Shown: one piece after another, positions 52,214-61,887 of the stretch
Position numbering within the stretch: the first letter of the stretch is position 1
How the letters are laid out: each line of letters begins with the position of its first letter
Assembly (NCBI RefSeq): GCF_002090075.1
Contig: NZ_BBRI01000002.1
Span: forward strand, 620,001-684,000
Length of the DNA: 64,000 nucleotides
Direction of reading: 5' to 3'
From: Demequina sp. NBRC 110052
Lineage (GTDB): Bacteria; Actinomycetota; Actinomycetes; Actinomycetales; Demequinaceae
Program-made: the position numbers and the translations under genes
Notes under the pieces: model-generated
The model's input: only the letters and a program-made list of their open reading frames with translations
Told to the model about the DNA's origin: nothing
Databases searched by the model: none

Positions 52214-52861
52214 TCACACCTGCTGGACGCGCTCCACGATCGGCAGGATCTCCTCCAACTCGGCACGCGTCACGCGCTTGCCGTAAGCCGGAGTGTCGCG
52301 CTCGGTGCGCCAAGACTCGGCCAGCGGACCCATGTCCACTGCGTCGTAGCCCAGGGCGTCCAGGAAGGACACGACGAGCGCCTTCGCCGCGTGATCGTCC
52401 CCCGCGATGCCGAGCGCGCGACGGTCGAGCGTGCCCGCGGCGGTTCCGTCGGAGGGGATGTCCTTAGCATTGATGTGGTTGAACGCCTTTACCACCTGCG
52501 AGTCGGGCAGCGCGCGCTGCACCAGCTCCGACGTGGTCGCCTCGTTGTTGTCGAGTTCGGCGATGCGTCCGTCGCGCTGCGGATAGTAGTTGTTCGCATC
52601 CATGACGACCTTGCCGGCGAGAGCGTCGGCCGGCAGCTCGCCGACCTTGCCCAGCGGGACGGCCACGAGCACCAGGTCGCCCGCCTCGGCGGCCTCCTCG
52701 GTGGTGCCTGCACGCGCGTTCTCACCCAACTCGTTGATCAGGTGCGTGAGACTCTCAGGGCCACGCGAGTTGCTGATGACCACGTCGTAGCCGGCCGCGA
52801 TAGCCGCCTTCGCCACGTTGCTGCCGATGTTGCCTGAACCGATGATGCCAATGGTTGCCAT
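52214..52861 (-). CDS. NADPH-F420 reductase-like protein, second copy
   Basis: 215 aa from ATG 52861. TIGIIGSGNIGSNVAKAAIAAGYDVV is the NADP Rossmann motif, with VVKAFNHINAKDIPSDG and RRALGIAGDDHAAKALVVSFLDALGYDAVDMGPL. It is homologous to 23706-24377. No LLM gene is adjacent, so its partner is unknown. It stands between the toxin-antitoxin pair and the HNH gene and may be older resident DNA within the island. Confidence 0.85.
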   Translation of the reverse strand: MATIGIIGSGNIGSNVAKAAIAAGYDVVISNSRGPESLTHLINELGENARAGTTEEAAEAGDLVLVAVPLGKVGELPADALAGKVVMDANNYYPQRDGRIAELDNNEATTSELVQRALPDSQVVKAFNHINAKDIPSDGTAAGTLDRRALGIAGDDHAAKALVVSFLDALGYDAVDMGPLAESWRTERDTPAYGKRVTRAELEEILPIVERVQQV

Positions 52862-52951
52862 GCTTGCTGGAACAGGCTGGGCGGGTTGGGCATTCCGTGT
52901 GTCATCGTCCCTGCTCTTGTCGCGGAGAAGCTGAGCTGCCAAGCTGCAAAC

Positions 52952-53926
52952 ATGAGCGAGCCAGTTGAACCGAACGCCTGGCTCCTTCTCGCCGCTGGAG
53001 ATAGTCGCCAGTACGGCGGCAATGACGGGTACGACGATCAAGCTGACGCCTATTACACCTGGGACAGCACCGTTAACAACCACGCAAGGATTCGACGAGG
53101 AGATCGCGTGGCCCTGTGGGACAAGGAACGCCTTCTCGGAATCTCCGTCGTCGAGGACATTCAGACCGCTGACACCCAGAAGATTCGTCGTAGGTGTCGC
53201 GCTTGCGGCCGTGCGAACATCAAAGCGCGAAAGGGCCGCGAGCCCTTGTATCGATGCCAGTCATGCGGCGCAGAGTTCGACGAACCGATTGTCGAGACAA
53301 TCGACATCAGACGCTACACATCCCGTCACGACGCCGCTTGGACCGCACTGGACACGACGATCGATGGCGACCGTCTGCGCGCGCTGTGCGTCTCACCAAG
53401 AAGCCAACTAAGCATGCGTCCGCTGAAGTGGGTAGAGTTCCGCGACGAGCTGGCGGCGAGCGGTATCGAGCGAGCCCTTGCACGCGTGTTGGCTCGCGCG
53501 CCTGAGGAGCAGGACCCTATGCCCGCCGACGACCCGACGACGCTTGGTGGAGGCCACTCCCTCGCGACCGTTCGTGTCCGTCGTGGGCAGCAGAAGTTTC
53601 GAGAGCACCTTCTCGCTGTTTTCGGCGAACGTTGCGCATTCACGAACGAGACGCCGACTCGCGCCCTCGAAGCAGGCCATCTCTACAGTTACGCAGCTCT
53701 CGGCGAGCATCACCGACACGGCGGGCTACTACTGCGGCGCGACATCCACCGCTTGTTCGACGACGGCCTACTCGCCGTGGACCCGACTAGCCTCACAGCC
53801 GACGTCGCACCCTCCCTCGAGCCCTATCCTCAGTACTCGCGCCTGCACGGAGAGCCTCTCTCCGTTCCGCTCCGAGATCAGCAGGTCGAGTGGCTCGAGA
53901 AGCACTGGGTCGAGCATCGGAGTTGA
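52952..53926 (+). CDS. PUA/EVE-like, zinc-ribbon, HNH endonuclease (putative modification-dependent)
   Basis: 324 aa from ATG 52952. Residues 5-75 (NAWLLLAAGDSRQYGG, TWDSTVNNHARIRRGDRVALWDKERLLGISVVEDI) resemble PUA-superfamily or EVE-like DNA-reading domains. Next comes a zinc ribbon, CRACGRANI and CQSCGAEF (residues about 86-115). The C-terminal HNH nuclease has CAFTNETPTRALEAGHLYSYA and the HHRHGGLLLRRDIHRLFDDGLL catalytic region. This architecture fits ScoMcrA-like type IV nucleases. It lies beside a NaeI-type restriction-modification pair. Codon use is less GC-rich than in most genes in the window. Confidence 0.8.
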   Translation: MSEPVEPNAWLLLAAGDSRQYGGNDGYDDQADAYYTWDSTVNNHARIRRGDRVALWDKERLLGISVVEDIQTADTQKIRRRCRACGRANIKARKGREPLYRCQSCGAEFDEPIVETIDIRRYTSRHDAAWTALDTTIDGDRLRALCVSPRSQLSMRPLKWVEFRDELAASGIERALARVLARAPEEQDPMPADDPTTLGGGHSLATVRVRRGQQKFREHLLAVFGERCAFTNETPTRALEAGHLYSYAALGEHHRHGGLLLRRDIHRLFDDGLLAVDPTSLTADVAPSLEPYPQYSRLHGEPLSVPLRDQQVEWLEKHWVEHRS

Positions 53927-53988
53927 TAACACCGAAGGCCATGCACCGCGGACTGTGACCGCATCGCCCCTGGCAGTAGGTTGACATC

Positions 53989-54912
53989 GTGGAACCTGAC
54001 AAGAAGCTCGAGAATGTAGCGGCTGAGCTGCTGGCGGCCGACCCGTCCGGCGAGAAGCTCGGCGCAGTCTTTCGCGACGCGTTTGACTACCTCTACGACG
54101 GGCAGCGAACGGGACACTACCGGCCAGACCAACTTTCCAAGACCGAGAAGACACACTGCGGCTCGCTCGTAGAGATCTATCTGCGCCGCGCGCTAGACGG
54201 CACGATTCACGATGGGGCGCTGCTCGACTACGAGATCGCGGGCGTCGACGTGGACTGCAAGTTCTCTTTCACGCGTGGAAGCTGGATGATCCCGCCCGAA
54301 GCGTTTGGAGAAGTCCTTCTCGTCACGCACGCGGACGACCTTGTCGGCGAATGGAGCCTAGGGCTCGTTCGCGCGACTCCAGATCTCTTGCGGGCAGGGG
54401 CAAATCGTGACGGCAAGACTGGCCTGAACTCGCTCGGACGGAACGCAATCACATGGCTCTTCAACCGGGCGCCGCTTCCTCCAAATGCGCTTCTCGCGCT
54501 TCCCGAGAGTGATGTCGCCGCGATCTTTGCCGCCCGTAGCGGACAAGCACGAGTCAATGAGCTCTTCAGGCGTGCGCAACTGATCCCGATATCGCGCGCA
54601 GTCGTAGCGACTGTGGCCCAACAGGACGACTACATGAAGCGAGTCAGATCCAACGGCGGCGCGCGATCCCACCTGCAAACAGAAGGCATCTTGATTGCAG
54701 GCGGCGACTACGAAGTTCACCGGCGTATCGCTCTCGACCTGGGTGCGCCCGACGTCGGACCGGGCGAGTTCGTGAGCATGCGGGTCCTCGAAGCATCGCC
54801 AAGTGACCTTCAAACAGTCGAACTCGACGGGAGGCGCTGGCGAATCGCGTTGCCCGGGGAGTCCTCGCGCGCTGCCGCTCCCACCCTGCCGACGACACGC
54901 CGCCGGACCTAG
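53989..54912 (+). CDS. NaeI-type restriction endonuclease (GCCGGC)
   Basis: 307 aa from GTG 53989. LLDYEIAGVDVDCKFSF (residues about 80-96) matches the NaeI catalytic D...DxK pattern, and THCGSLVEIYLRRAL precedes it. NaeI has an endonuclease domain plus a CAP-like DNA-binding domain and needs two GCCGGC sites to cut. The sequence specificity is inferred from family only. It faces the methyltransferase gene, and their stop codons overlap in one CTAG (54909-54912). Codon use is less GC-rich than average. Confidence 0.85.
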   Translation: MEPDKKLENVAAELLAADPSGEKLGAVFRDAFDYLYDGQRTGHYRPDQLSKTEKTHCGSLVEIYLRRALDGTIHDGALLDYEIAGVDVDCKFSFTRGSWMIPPEAFGEVLLVTHADDLVGEWSLGLVRATPDLLRAGANRDGKTGLNSLGRNAITWLFNRAPLPPNALLALPESDVAAIFAARSGQARVNELFRRAQLIPISRAVVATVAQQDDYMKRVRSNGGARSHLQTEGILIAGGDYEVHRRIALDLGAPDVGPGEFVSMRVLEASPSDLQTVELDGRRWRIALPGESSRAAAPTLPTTRRRT

Positions 54913-55901
54913 TTCGCGGCCTCGGCTGCGTACTCGACCTCGCCCGTGCTCGCGTCAGCTGCGGCGATCGCGCGAGCAATCGAACTGCCGATCGCTTCCG
55001 CGACGGGCGGCGGGAATGCATTGCCGATTTGGCGATACACCGATGTCTTACGGCCCTGGAATCGCCACTCATCGGGGAATCCTTGGATGCGAGCCACCAT
55101 GCGGTTCGTGAGGCGCGGCACAGCACTCGCGGGGAGCCCGGACGTCGGCGGGGCGTCAGCGACACCCTTACCGTCCACCCCGAGCGCGAGCCACGCGGCC
55201 TTAGCGCGCGTGGGGCCCAGATCTGCGCCACCATGCTTCTTCGAGCCGCCAACGATTGTGGGGGCGACCGTAGACGCTCGCCGCGCCCAATCGTCCGCAC
55301 CTGGCCATCCCGTCTCCGACATGAGGTCATGCAACGCTTCACCAACGGTGACCTCTTCGTCGAAGGGCGTGGGCCACTCAAAGTGCTCCGCAACGTCCTT
55401 GCGCAGAGCAACCAGGATGAAGCGCGGCCGCAACTGCGGAACACCAAACCAGGAGGAGTACACCAGCTTCCAGTCGGTCTCATAGCCCAACACAGCAAGG
55501 CGGTCGAGGATCGACTGGCGGTAAGTGTTGAACCGGGAACTCGCGAGGCCCCTCACGTTCTCGAGCATCACCGCACGCGGCTTGATCTCCTCGACGAGAC
55601 GCAAAGCTTCTGGGAAGAGGTCTCGCTCGTCATCGGCGCCAAGTTGCTTGCCCGCCATTGAGAAGGGGGGGCAAGGCACCCCGCCTGCGAGAAGGTCCGT
55701 TTTGGGGACCTCAAAGCCCTTCACCTCGCGCACATCGCCGACATGCACATGCCATGCCGGTCGATTCGCCTTCAAAGTCGCCGCCGCGTCAACGTCAATC
55801 TCGACAGCGAGGACATGCCGGAATCCCGCGCGCTCCAGGCCCACTGACTGGCCACCCGCGCCCGCGCAAATCTCAACAACGGTCAGGTCAGCGCGATCCA
55901 T
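54909..55901 (-). CDS. dcm: C5-cytosine DNA methyltransferase
   Basis: 330 aa. Motif I is VEICAGAGGQSVGLERAGF, motif IV GGVPCPPFS with catalytic C77, motif VI ENVRG, motif VIII QLRPRFILVAL, motif IX around RMVARIQGFP, and motif X QIGNAFPPPVAEAI. It should methylate the cytosine in the site cut by the convergent NaeI-like enzyme, protecting host DNA. It is the modification half of the system. The close convergent arrangement leaves no room for a terminator. Confidence 0.94.
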   Translation of the reverse strand: MDRADLTVVEICAGAGGQSVGLERAGFRHVLAVEIDVDAAATLKANRPAWHVHVGDVREVKGFEVPKTDLLAGGVPCPPFSMAGKQLGADDERDLFPEALRLVEEIKPRAVMLENVRGLASSRFNTYRQSILDRLAVLGYETDWKLVYSSWFGVPQLRPRFILVALRKDVAEHFEWPTPFDEEVTVGEALHDLMSETGWPGADDWARRASTVAPTIVGGSKKHGGADLGPTRAKAAWLALGVDGKGVADAPPTSGLPASAVPRLTNRMVARIQGFPDEWRFQGRKTSVYRQIGNAFPPPVAEAIGSSIARAIAAADASTGEVEYAAEAAN

Positions 55902-56006
55902 GCGTACATACTCCCATCTCGGCAGGCGCGGACCCCTACGACACGTAGCGCTCCGTCAAACATCTCAGCAAGTCCTTGGCAAGACACAATCAGAGCCCTC
56001 TGACAC

Positions 56007-56723
56007 TCAGATTTCGAGCCCCACGATCCACCAGCCCCCAAGCGCGGCACACGCCACCGCGACCAGCCAGAACACCGCTACCCACACTCCCCCGGGCACG
56101 TGCGTGAGGCGGGCGAGCGCGTCGGCGTCCGAGCCGGACCGCCCGCCACGCCCGCGGCGTGAAGCGCTCAGCTCGACAACGGCGCGCACCGACCCCAGGA
56201 GCAGCAACCACACGACTCCGTAGGCGACGCCCACGCGCCACACATCTCCACCGGCCCACGCGACCCAGCCGAACGCGCCGATGGCAAGGATCACCACCAG
56301 GAAGCCGTACACGTTGCGTATGAACAGCAGCACCACGGCGAGCACGAGCATCACGAGCCACAGCACCAGCGGAGAGCGCCCGTCGGCCAGGAGCGCAGAG
56401 GCACCGAGCCCCAGCAGCGCGGGCGCGGGATAACCTGCGAGCGCGACAAGGCTCAGGGGGAGGCGGCGGGCCTCACCGTACGACTCCGTGAGTCCGGAGG
56501 TGTCCGAGTGCAGCCGGATCCCGGACACCCGCCGTCCCGTGAGGGTGGCGACGATGCCGTGGCCGGCCTCGTGCGCGATGGTGACTACGTGGCGCACCAC
56601 GTGCCATAGCGCCGGCACTGCGAGGCATACCGCGACGGCCGAGAGCGGGATCCAGACGGACGACGGAGGGGCCTCCACCACCGCCGTGAGGTCGGCCCAC
56701 ACCTGATCCCAGATCTCGTTCAT
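56007..56723 (-). CDS. M50B family membrane metallopeptidase
   Basis: 238 aa with six or so spans. The zinc motif HEAGH is in VTIAHEAGHGIVATLTGRRV near residue 50. The first part resembles actinobacterial M50B peptidases, also described as fungalysin-unrelated S2P-like proteins. Substrate unknown; regulated intramembrane proteolysis is one option. It starts a leftward run that ends before the island. Confidence 0.88.
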   Translation of the reverse strand: MNEIWDQVWADLTAVVEAPPSSVWIPLSAVAVCLAVPALWHVVRHVVTIAHEAGHGIVATLTGRRVSGIRLHSDTSGLTESYGEARRLPLSLVALAGYPAPALLGLGASALLADGRSPLVLWLVMLVLAVVLLFIRNVYGFLVVILAIGAFGWVAWAGGDVWRVGVAYGVVWLLLLGSVRAVVELSASRRGRGGRSGSDADALARLTHVPGGVWVAVFWLVAVACAALGGWWIVGLEI

Positions 56724-56766
56724 GACTGGCCCAACGCGCGGGAACCCAGGATCGATGTCAACAGCT

Positions 56767-57174
56767 CTACTCGCAGTAGGAGCACACTCCGGTCGCCGGG
56801 AGCGCCGTGAAGCACGTGGAGCACACGGCGGGAGGAGCCTCGGCGGCGGCCTTCTTCGCCGCAGCCTTGCTGAGGGGCTTCGCAGGCTTGGGCACCGGCG
56901 CGCCGTCCACGGGCAGCGGCACCATGCGCGTCGGTCCTCCGAGCGGCTGCAGCGACACGAACGCGGGCATCACGTAGCCCACCACTCCCCCGCCCGCCGG
57001 GGCCTCGAGGCCGATGTGCTCGCGCGTGGCGGGGATGTAGACGTGCTCGTAGCCGAGCCCCTGCACGGCGTCGCGGATCGGGCGGATGTTCTCGACCGGG
57101 GGCCCCCAGTCGGCGATCGCGTCCTCGATGGTGGAGAAGTAGGTGCGTTCTTCAGGTTCCGGGGTCTTGCTCAC
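56767..57174 (-). CDS. Hypothetical protein with C-terminal zinc ribbon
   Basis: 135 aa from GTG 57174 with GGAGAA upstream. An N-terminal helical/beta region (EERTYFSTIEDAIADWGPP) is followed by Pro/Lys/Ala-rich PKPAKPLSKAAAKKAAAE and a zinc ribbon CSTCFTALPATGVCSYCE (two CxxC). No known family. It may bind nucleic acid or a protein partner. Located between two unrelated leftward genes. Confidence 0.7.
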   Translation of the reverse strand: MSKTPEPEERTYFSTIEDAIADWGPPVENIRPIRDAVQGLGYEHVYIPATREHIGLEAPAGGGVVGYVMPAFVSLQPLGGPTRMVPLPVDGAPVPKPAKPLSKAAAKKAAAEAPPAVCSTCFTALPATGVCSYCE

Positions 57175-57225
57175 TTCTCCATGATGAACCATTCACGGCA
57201 CTGTCGACGCCGCCGAGGTCCCGGG

Positions 57226-58077
57226 TCAGTCGGCGCGCAGGAGCCACGAGAATGCGTCATCCAACCCGTCCAGCACGGAGAGATGACCGTCGCCGTCGCG
57301 GACCGTCAGCGACGCGTCCGGGAGGGCATGCGACAGCCATCTGGCGTGACGTTCGGGCACGACCAGGTCCGATGCGCCATGCACCACGAGGCACGGTTGC
57401 GTCACGCGGGAGACGGGCACGCCCCACGGACTGATGAACGAGAGATCGTCCGCGAGCACACCCTCCACCCCCGTCTCCACGGCTCGCGACGCGGTGCCTC
57501 GGAAGTCGTGCCACCGGCCGTCGAGCGCCGCGATGTCGCGGTCGATGAACATCGGCGGGTCAACGTCGGGCTCGCGAAGATGGCGCCTCAGCGCCGGCCC
57601 GCCCCGCAGCGCGGCAATCACCTCGCCCAGCCCGGGCCCATGCATGCCGCGCCACCACCGCAGGCCGAGTCCGCGAGGGTCGGCCGGGTCCACACGGAAC
57701 GGTGCGAGCGACGCGAAGAGCGCGACCCTCTCGACGCGTACAGGCATGGCCGCCGCAGACGCCAGGGCGTAGGGCCCACCCCCCGAATACCCGAGCGCGA
57801 CGACGCGCCCCGCACCCGCCTCGTCCAGCACGGCTCGAGCGAGCCGGGCGCCGTCACTCACTGAGCGCGGCCCGGCATCCTCGGACTCGCGGTACCCGGG
57901 TCGGTCGAAGCTCACGATCCGCACCCCGTGCGACGCCGCGAGGTCCACGAGCGCGCGCGGCGGCTCACCCGTATTGGGCGTGCCGTGATGCCACAGCACG
58001 GTGACGCGCGCGTCGTCCGGCCCTGCGCTGTACCAGGAGACCCGGTGCTGCTCGAAGGTCAGATGCCGAGGCTCCAC
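57226..58077 (-). CDS. Alpha/beta hydrolase, paralogue of 42260-43099
   Basis: 283 aa. VLWHHGTPNTGEPPRAL, VALGYSGGGPYALASA (nucleophile), RPGYRESEDAG and GDGHLSVLDGLDDA are shared with the other hydrolase in the window, so they are paralogues. The cap region differs in sequence. Substrate unknown. It follows 19 bases after the ABC exporter permease stop, on the same strand. Confidence 0.9.
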   Translation of the reverse strand: MEPRHLTFEQHRVSWYSAGPDDARVTVLWHHGTPNTGEPPRALVDLAASHGVRIVSFDRPGYRESEDAGPRSVSDGARLARAVLDEAGAGRVVALGYSGGGPYALASAAAMPVRVERVALFASLAPFRVDPADPRGLGLRWWRGMHGPGLGEVIAALRGGPALRRHLREPDVDPPMFIDRDIAALDGRWHDFRGTASRAVETGVEGVLADDLSFISPWGVPVSRVTQPCLVVHGASDLVVPERHARWLSHALPDASLTVRDGDGHLSVLDGLDDAFSWLLRAD

Positions 58078-58096
58078 ATCGGTGAGCCTAGGCCCG

Positions 58097-58978
58097 TCAA
58101 CTGGGGTCGCGATACTTCCACATCGTGAGCGACCCGAAGACCGCCACCAGGCCCGCCGACCACATCAACGACCATCCGAGCTCCGGGCCCACGGGCATCC
58201 CGTTCATCAAGTCACGCACGGCGGTCACGAGGTGCGAGATGGGGTTGACCTCGACCCAGGCCTGAAGCCAGCCCGGCATCGTCGAGGGGTCCACGAAGAT
58301 GTTGGAGCCGAACAGCAGCGGCATGAGCACGAAGCTCGCGACGCCCATGATGGACCCGGGCGTGCGCAGGATCATCGACAGGAACGTCCAGATCCACCCC
58401 AGCGAGAACGCGAAGATCAGCACCAGCCCGATGCCTGCCACGACGCCGACGAAGCCCCCGGCCGGGCGCCACCCGATCGCGAGGCACACGAGCGCAGTCA
58501 CGGTCGATCCGACGGCGAACCGCACGCCGTCGCCCAGCAGCATGCCCACGAGCGCGGACGGACGCCAGATGGGCAGCGAGCGGAAGCGGTCGAAGACGCC
58601 ACGGTCGATGTCTGTGCGCAGCGTGGTGCCGGTGTACATCGTGATGAACAGCACCGACTGCACGAGCACGCCGGGCGCGAGGAACGCGATGTAGTCCTGC
58701 ACCGAGCCCGCGAGCGCACCACCGAACAGGTAGGTGAACAGCAGCGTCATCATCACGGGGAACACCGTGACGTCGAACAGCTGCTCAGGCACGTGCTTAA
58801 TCTTGAGCAGGGCACGCCACCCGAACGTGAGCGACGTCGACATAGGCGACGGCCGTGCAGGCCGCTCTCCCGTAGTGAGGGCCTCGGCGATGGCCTTCGC
58901 CTGGGGCGCACTCTCCTTGACGCCCGACGCGGGTGCCGGCTCGGGAGCGGCAGCCTCGGTACGTGTCTCGGTGCTCAT
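58097..58978 (-). CDS. ABC-2 type permease (DrrB-like)
   Basis: 293 aa with about six spans after a Pro/Glu/Ala-rich start (residues 1-45). [61 protein letters not shown] and [44 protein letters not shown] are hallmarks of the daunorubicin-type ABC-2 permease. It pairs with the ATPase gene, with a 4-base overlap, as an exporter of a drug, lipid or polyketide. No biosynthetic cluster is adjacent. Confidence 0.92.
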   Translation of the reverse strand: MSTETRTEAAAPEPAPASGVKESAPQAKAIAEALTTGERPARPSPMSTSLTFGWRALLKIKHVPEQLFDVTVFPVMMTLLFTYLFGGALAGSVQDYIAFLAPGVLVQSVLFITMYTGTTLRTDIDRGVFDRFRSLPIWRPSALVGMLLGDGVRFAVGSTVTALVCLAIGWRPAGGFVGVVAGIGLVLIFAFSLGWIWTFLSMILRTPGSIMGVASFVLMPLLFGSNIFVDPSTMPGWLQAWVEVNPISHLVTAVRDLMNGMPVGPELGWSLMWSAGLVAVFGSLTMWKYRDPS

Positions 58979-59964
58979 GCCGCGACCTCCTCATCGGTCG
59001 GCTGACCATCCGGGCTGTCGCCGCCGTCGGCCGTGTGCCCGGTGAGGGCGAGGAAGACCTCGTCGAGCGTGGGCTGCCCGAGCGCGAACTGCGCGAGCTC
59101 GAGCTTGGCCGCCTCGAGCGAGGACAGCGCGCGGGTCACGCCCGAGCGGTCCTCGAGCGCAGCGACGAGGCCGTGCGGGTCCGTGGTCGTCTCGACTTCG
59201 ACGCCCAGCTCCCGCACCAGAATCTCGCGCACCGCGGCCAGGTCTGCGCGGTGCATCACGCGCACGTGCAGCGAACCGGAGCCGACGGAGGCCTTGAGCT
59301 CGCTCGAAGCACCCTCGGCGATGATGCGACCCTGGTCGATCACGGAGATGCGCCCCGCGAGCTGATCCGCCTCATCCAGGTACTGCGTGGTCAGCATCAC
59401 GGTGGTGCCGTGGGCGACGAGCGCGCGCACGATGTCCCACACCTCGATGCGGCTGCGCGGGTCCAGGCCTGTGGTGGGCTCGTCGAGGAACAGCAGCTCG
59501 GGGGTGACGACGAGCGAGGCTGCGATGTCGATGCGGCGACGCATGCCGCCCGAGTACTTCTTCACCTGACGGTCTGCGGCGCCCTCGAGCCCGAAGGCGC
59601 CCAGTAGCTCGTCCGCCCGCCGCGTCGCGCCTGCTCCACGGAACCCGTACAGCTTCGCGAGCAGTCGCAGGTTCTCGCGCCCGCTCAGGTCCTCGTCGAC
59701 CGAGGCGAACTGGCCCGTGAGCGCCACGCGCGAGCGCACCTCGTCGGACGCATGCACGATGTCGTGCCCGAGTACGCGAGCCGAGCCCGCGTCGGGCCTG
59801 ATGAGGGTCGCGAGCATGCGGATGGTGGTCGTCTTACCCGCACCGTTGGGGCCGAGGAAGCCGTGCACGCCGCCGCGAGGGATCGCGAGGTCGATGCCGT
59901 CCACTGCGCGCGTGTCGCCGTAGATCTTGGTGAGACCCGAGGTCTCGATGGCGAGGTCGGTCAC
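58975..59964 (-). CDS. ABC transporter ATPase (DrrA-like)
   Basis: 329 aa from GTG 59964. Walker [11 protein letters not shown], signature [17 protein letters not shown], Walker [13 protein letters not shown], and H-loop in [15 protein letters not shown]. The C-terminal [18 protein letters not shown] section ([15 protein letters not shown]) matches DrrA-type exporters. It powers the permease encoded downstream. Its end overlaps the permease start by 4 bases. Confidence 0.94.
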   Translation of the reverse strand: MTDLAIETSGLTKIYGDTRAVDGIDLAIPRGGVHGFLGPNGAGKTTTIRMLATLIRPDAGSARVLGHDIVHASDEVRSRVALTGQFASVDEDLSGRENLRLLAKLYGFRGAGATRRADELLGAFGLEGAADRQVKKYSGGMRRRIDIAASLVVTPELLFLDEPTTGLDPRSRIEVWDIVRALVAHGTTVMLTTQYLDEADQLAGRISVIDQGRIIAEGASSELKASVGSGSLHVRVMHRADLAAVREILVRELGVEVETTTDPHGLVAALEDRSGVTRALSSLEAAKLELAQFALGQPTLDEVFLALTGHTADGGDSPDGQPTDEEVAA

Positions 59965-60057
59965 AGTACAGCCCCCTGTTCCACGCGCTCCGGGTGCGCG
60001 CGATGGGACCAGGGTAGGCGCGGCCACCGACATCCCGCGAGGGATGGGTCTGCGGCT

Positions 60058-61872
60058 CTACGCAGCGGACGCCGAGGGGCCGCCGCCGTCCTTGCGCGAG
60101 TAGATCGACTCGATCACGTCGGAGAAGTGCTCCATCACCTGGGCGCGACGCACCTTGAGCGATGCGGTCAGCTCCTCACGCGCCTCGGAGAACTCGCGCG
60201 GCAGGATGCGGAACTCGCGGATCGCCTCGGCGCGCGACACGTGCTCGTTCGCGGCGGCGATCGCGCGGCCGACGAGCTCGCGCACCCGCTCGTGGACCGA
60301 CGCCTCCTCGAGCGTCATGTCGGGCAGCTCATGCGACTTGAGCCACGCGGGCAGCAGCACCGGGTCCAACGCGACGACCGCCGACACGAAGTGGCGCCCG
60401 TCGCCGACGACGACGGAATCCTGGATAGCAGGGTGCGAGCGGATCGAGTCCTCGAGCACCGCGGGCTGGATGTTCTTGCCCGAGGACAGCACCAAGATCT
60501 CCTTCTTGCGGCCCGTGATCGTGAGGCTCCCGTCGACGATCTCGCCGAGGTCACCGGTCGCGAACCAGCCGTCACGCATGACGGCAGCTGTCGCCTCAGG
60601 CGCGTTCCAGTAACCCGCGAAGAGGTTCACGCCCCGTGTCAGGATCTCGCCGTCCTCCGCCAGCGCCACCTCGCCACCCGCGATGGGGTGACCGACCGTG
60701 CCCATGTTCTGACCCTTGCTGGGAGTGCCCATGTGCGCTGCGGTGGTCTCGGTGAGGCCGTAGCCCTGCATCACCGTGACCCCCAGGCCGCGGAAGAAGT
60801 GGCCGATCTGCGGCGTGAGCTTGGCGCCGCCGGCGAGCACGTAGCCCAACTGCCCGCCGAGCAGGTGGCGGATCTTCTTGAGCACGAGCGCGTTCGCGAT
60901 GGCGTACTGGAGCTTCAGGACGATGCCATGGCCGCCTGTCTCCTCGGCCTGCGACACCTTGCGCGCGACCCAGGCGGACCAGCGGAAGATCTTCTTCTTG
61001 ATACCGGTCTGCGCAGCATCGGCGCGGTTGTAGATCGTCTCGAGCACGCGCGGCACGAGCGGAATCCAGGTGGGCCGGAACGAAGCGAGGTCCGCCGCGA
61101 GGGTCTTGTGGTTCGGGGTATAGCCGATGACCGCGCCCGACGACAGAGCGAGGACCATCGCGAGCCGCGCGAACACGTGCGCCAGCGGCAGGAACAGCAG
61201 CACGCGGGTCTCACCCTGCACGAATGCGCCGAAGCCGGGGTCGCGCTCGATGTTCGCGCAGTGGACGACGAGGTTGCCGTGGGTCAGCATCGCGCCCTTG
61301 GGACGGCCGGTGGTGCCGGAGGTGTAGATGATGCTGGCGAGGTCGTCGAGCACGACGTCGGCAGTGCGCGCGTCAAGGTCCTCGTCCGTGACGCCGGAGC
61401 CGGCCGCAGCCACCTCGTCGAGCCCCTCCGGAGTCAACGCGATGACAGCGAGCGAGGCCTCGAGGCCCGCGAGCATCGCACGCTGCTCCTCGGTCTGCGC
61501 GGCGATGATCGCGAGGCCGGCATCCTCGACGATCCATGAGCACTGCTTGGGCGAAGACGACGGGTAGATAGGCACCGAGACTCCGCCTGCGGCGAGCACG
61601 GCGAAGTCCATCACGGACCACTCGAGGCTGGTGTCTCCCATGATGCCGACGCGGTCGCCAGCGGCGACGCCCTGAGCGATCAGTCCCTTGGCGACGGCGC
61701 GCACGCGGGACTCGAACCCGCCGAGACTGACGGGACTCCACGCGCCCGCCTCGTCCTTGATCTCGGCGAAGGGAGCGGACGGGTTCGCGGCGGCGCGGTC
61801 GCGCAGCAGCGCCGTGAGGTTCAGCGAGTCGTCGACGGTGACGAGGCTGGGGGAGGACATCTGTGCTTCCAT
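60058..61872 (-). CDS. fadD: Long-chain-fatty-acid-CoA ligase (AMP-dependent synthetase)
   Basis: 604 aa; ATG 61872 or 61860. The AMP-binding signature is SIIYTSGTTGRPKGAMLTHGNL, with GYGLTETTAAHMG, FATGDLGEIV and GRKKEILVLSSGKN at the usual positions. It activates fatty acids to acyl-CoA. Two tandem palindromes and a third inverted half lie upstream (61888-61927), suggesting repression by a TetR- or FadR-type protein responsive to acyl-CoA (inference). Confidence 0.92.
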   Translation of the reverse strand: MEAQMSSPSLVTVDDSLNLTALLRDRAAANPSAPFAEIKDEAGAWSPVSLGGFESRVRAVAKGLIAQGVAAGDRVGIMGDTSLEWSVMDFAVLAAGGVSVPIYPSSSPKQCSWIVEDAGLAIIAAQTEEQRAMLAGLEASLAVIALTPEGLDEVAAAGSGVTDEDLDARTADVVLDDLASIIYTSGTTGRPKGAMLTHGNLVVHCANIERDPGFGAFVQGETRVLLFLPLAHVFARLAMVLALSSGAVIGYTPNHKTLAADLASFRPTWIPLVPRVLETIYNRADAAQTGIKKKIFRWSAWVARKVSQAEETGGHGIVLKLQYAIANALVLKKIRHLLGGQLGYVLAGGAKLTPQIGHFFRGLGVTVMQGYGLTETTAAHMGTPSKGQNMGTVGHPIAGGEVALAEDGEILTRGVNLFAGYWNAPEATAAVMRDGWFATGDLGEIVDGSLTITGRKKEILVLSSGKNIQPAVLEDSIRSHPAIQDSVVVGDGRHFVSAVVALDPVLLPAWLKSHELPDMTLEEASVHERVRELVGRAIAAANEHVSRAEAIREFRILPREFSEAREELTASLKVRRAQVMEHFSDVIESIYSRKDGGGPSASAA

Positions 61873-61887
61873 GGACCGATCTTAACT

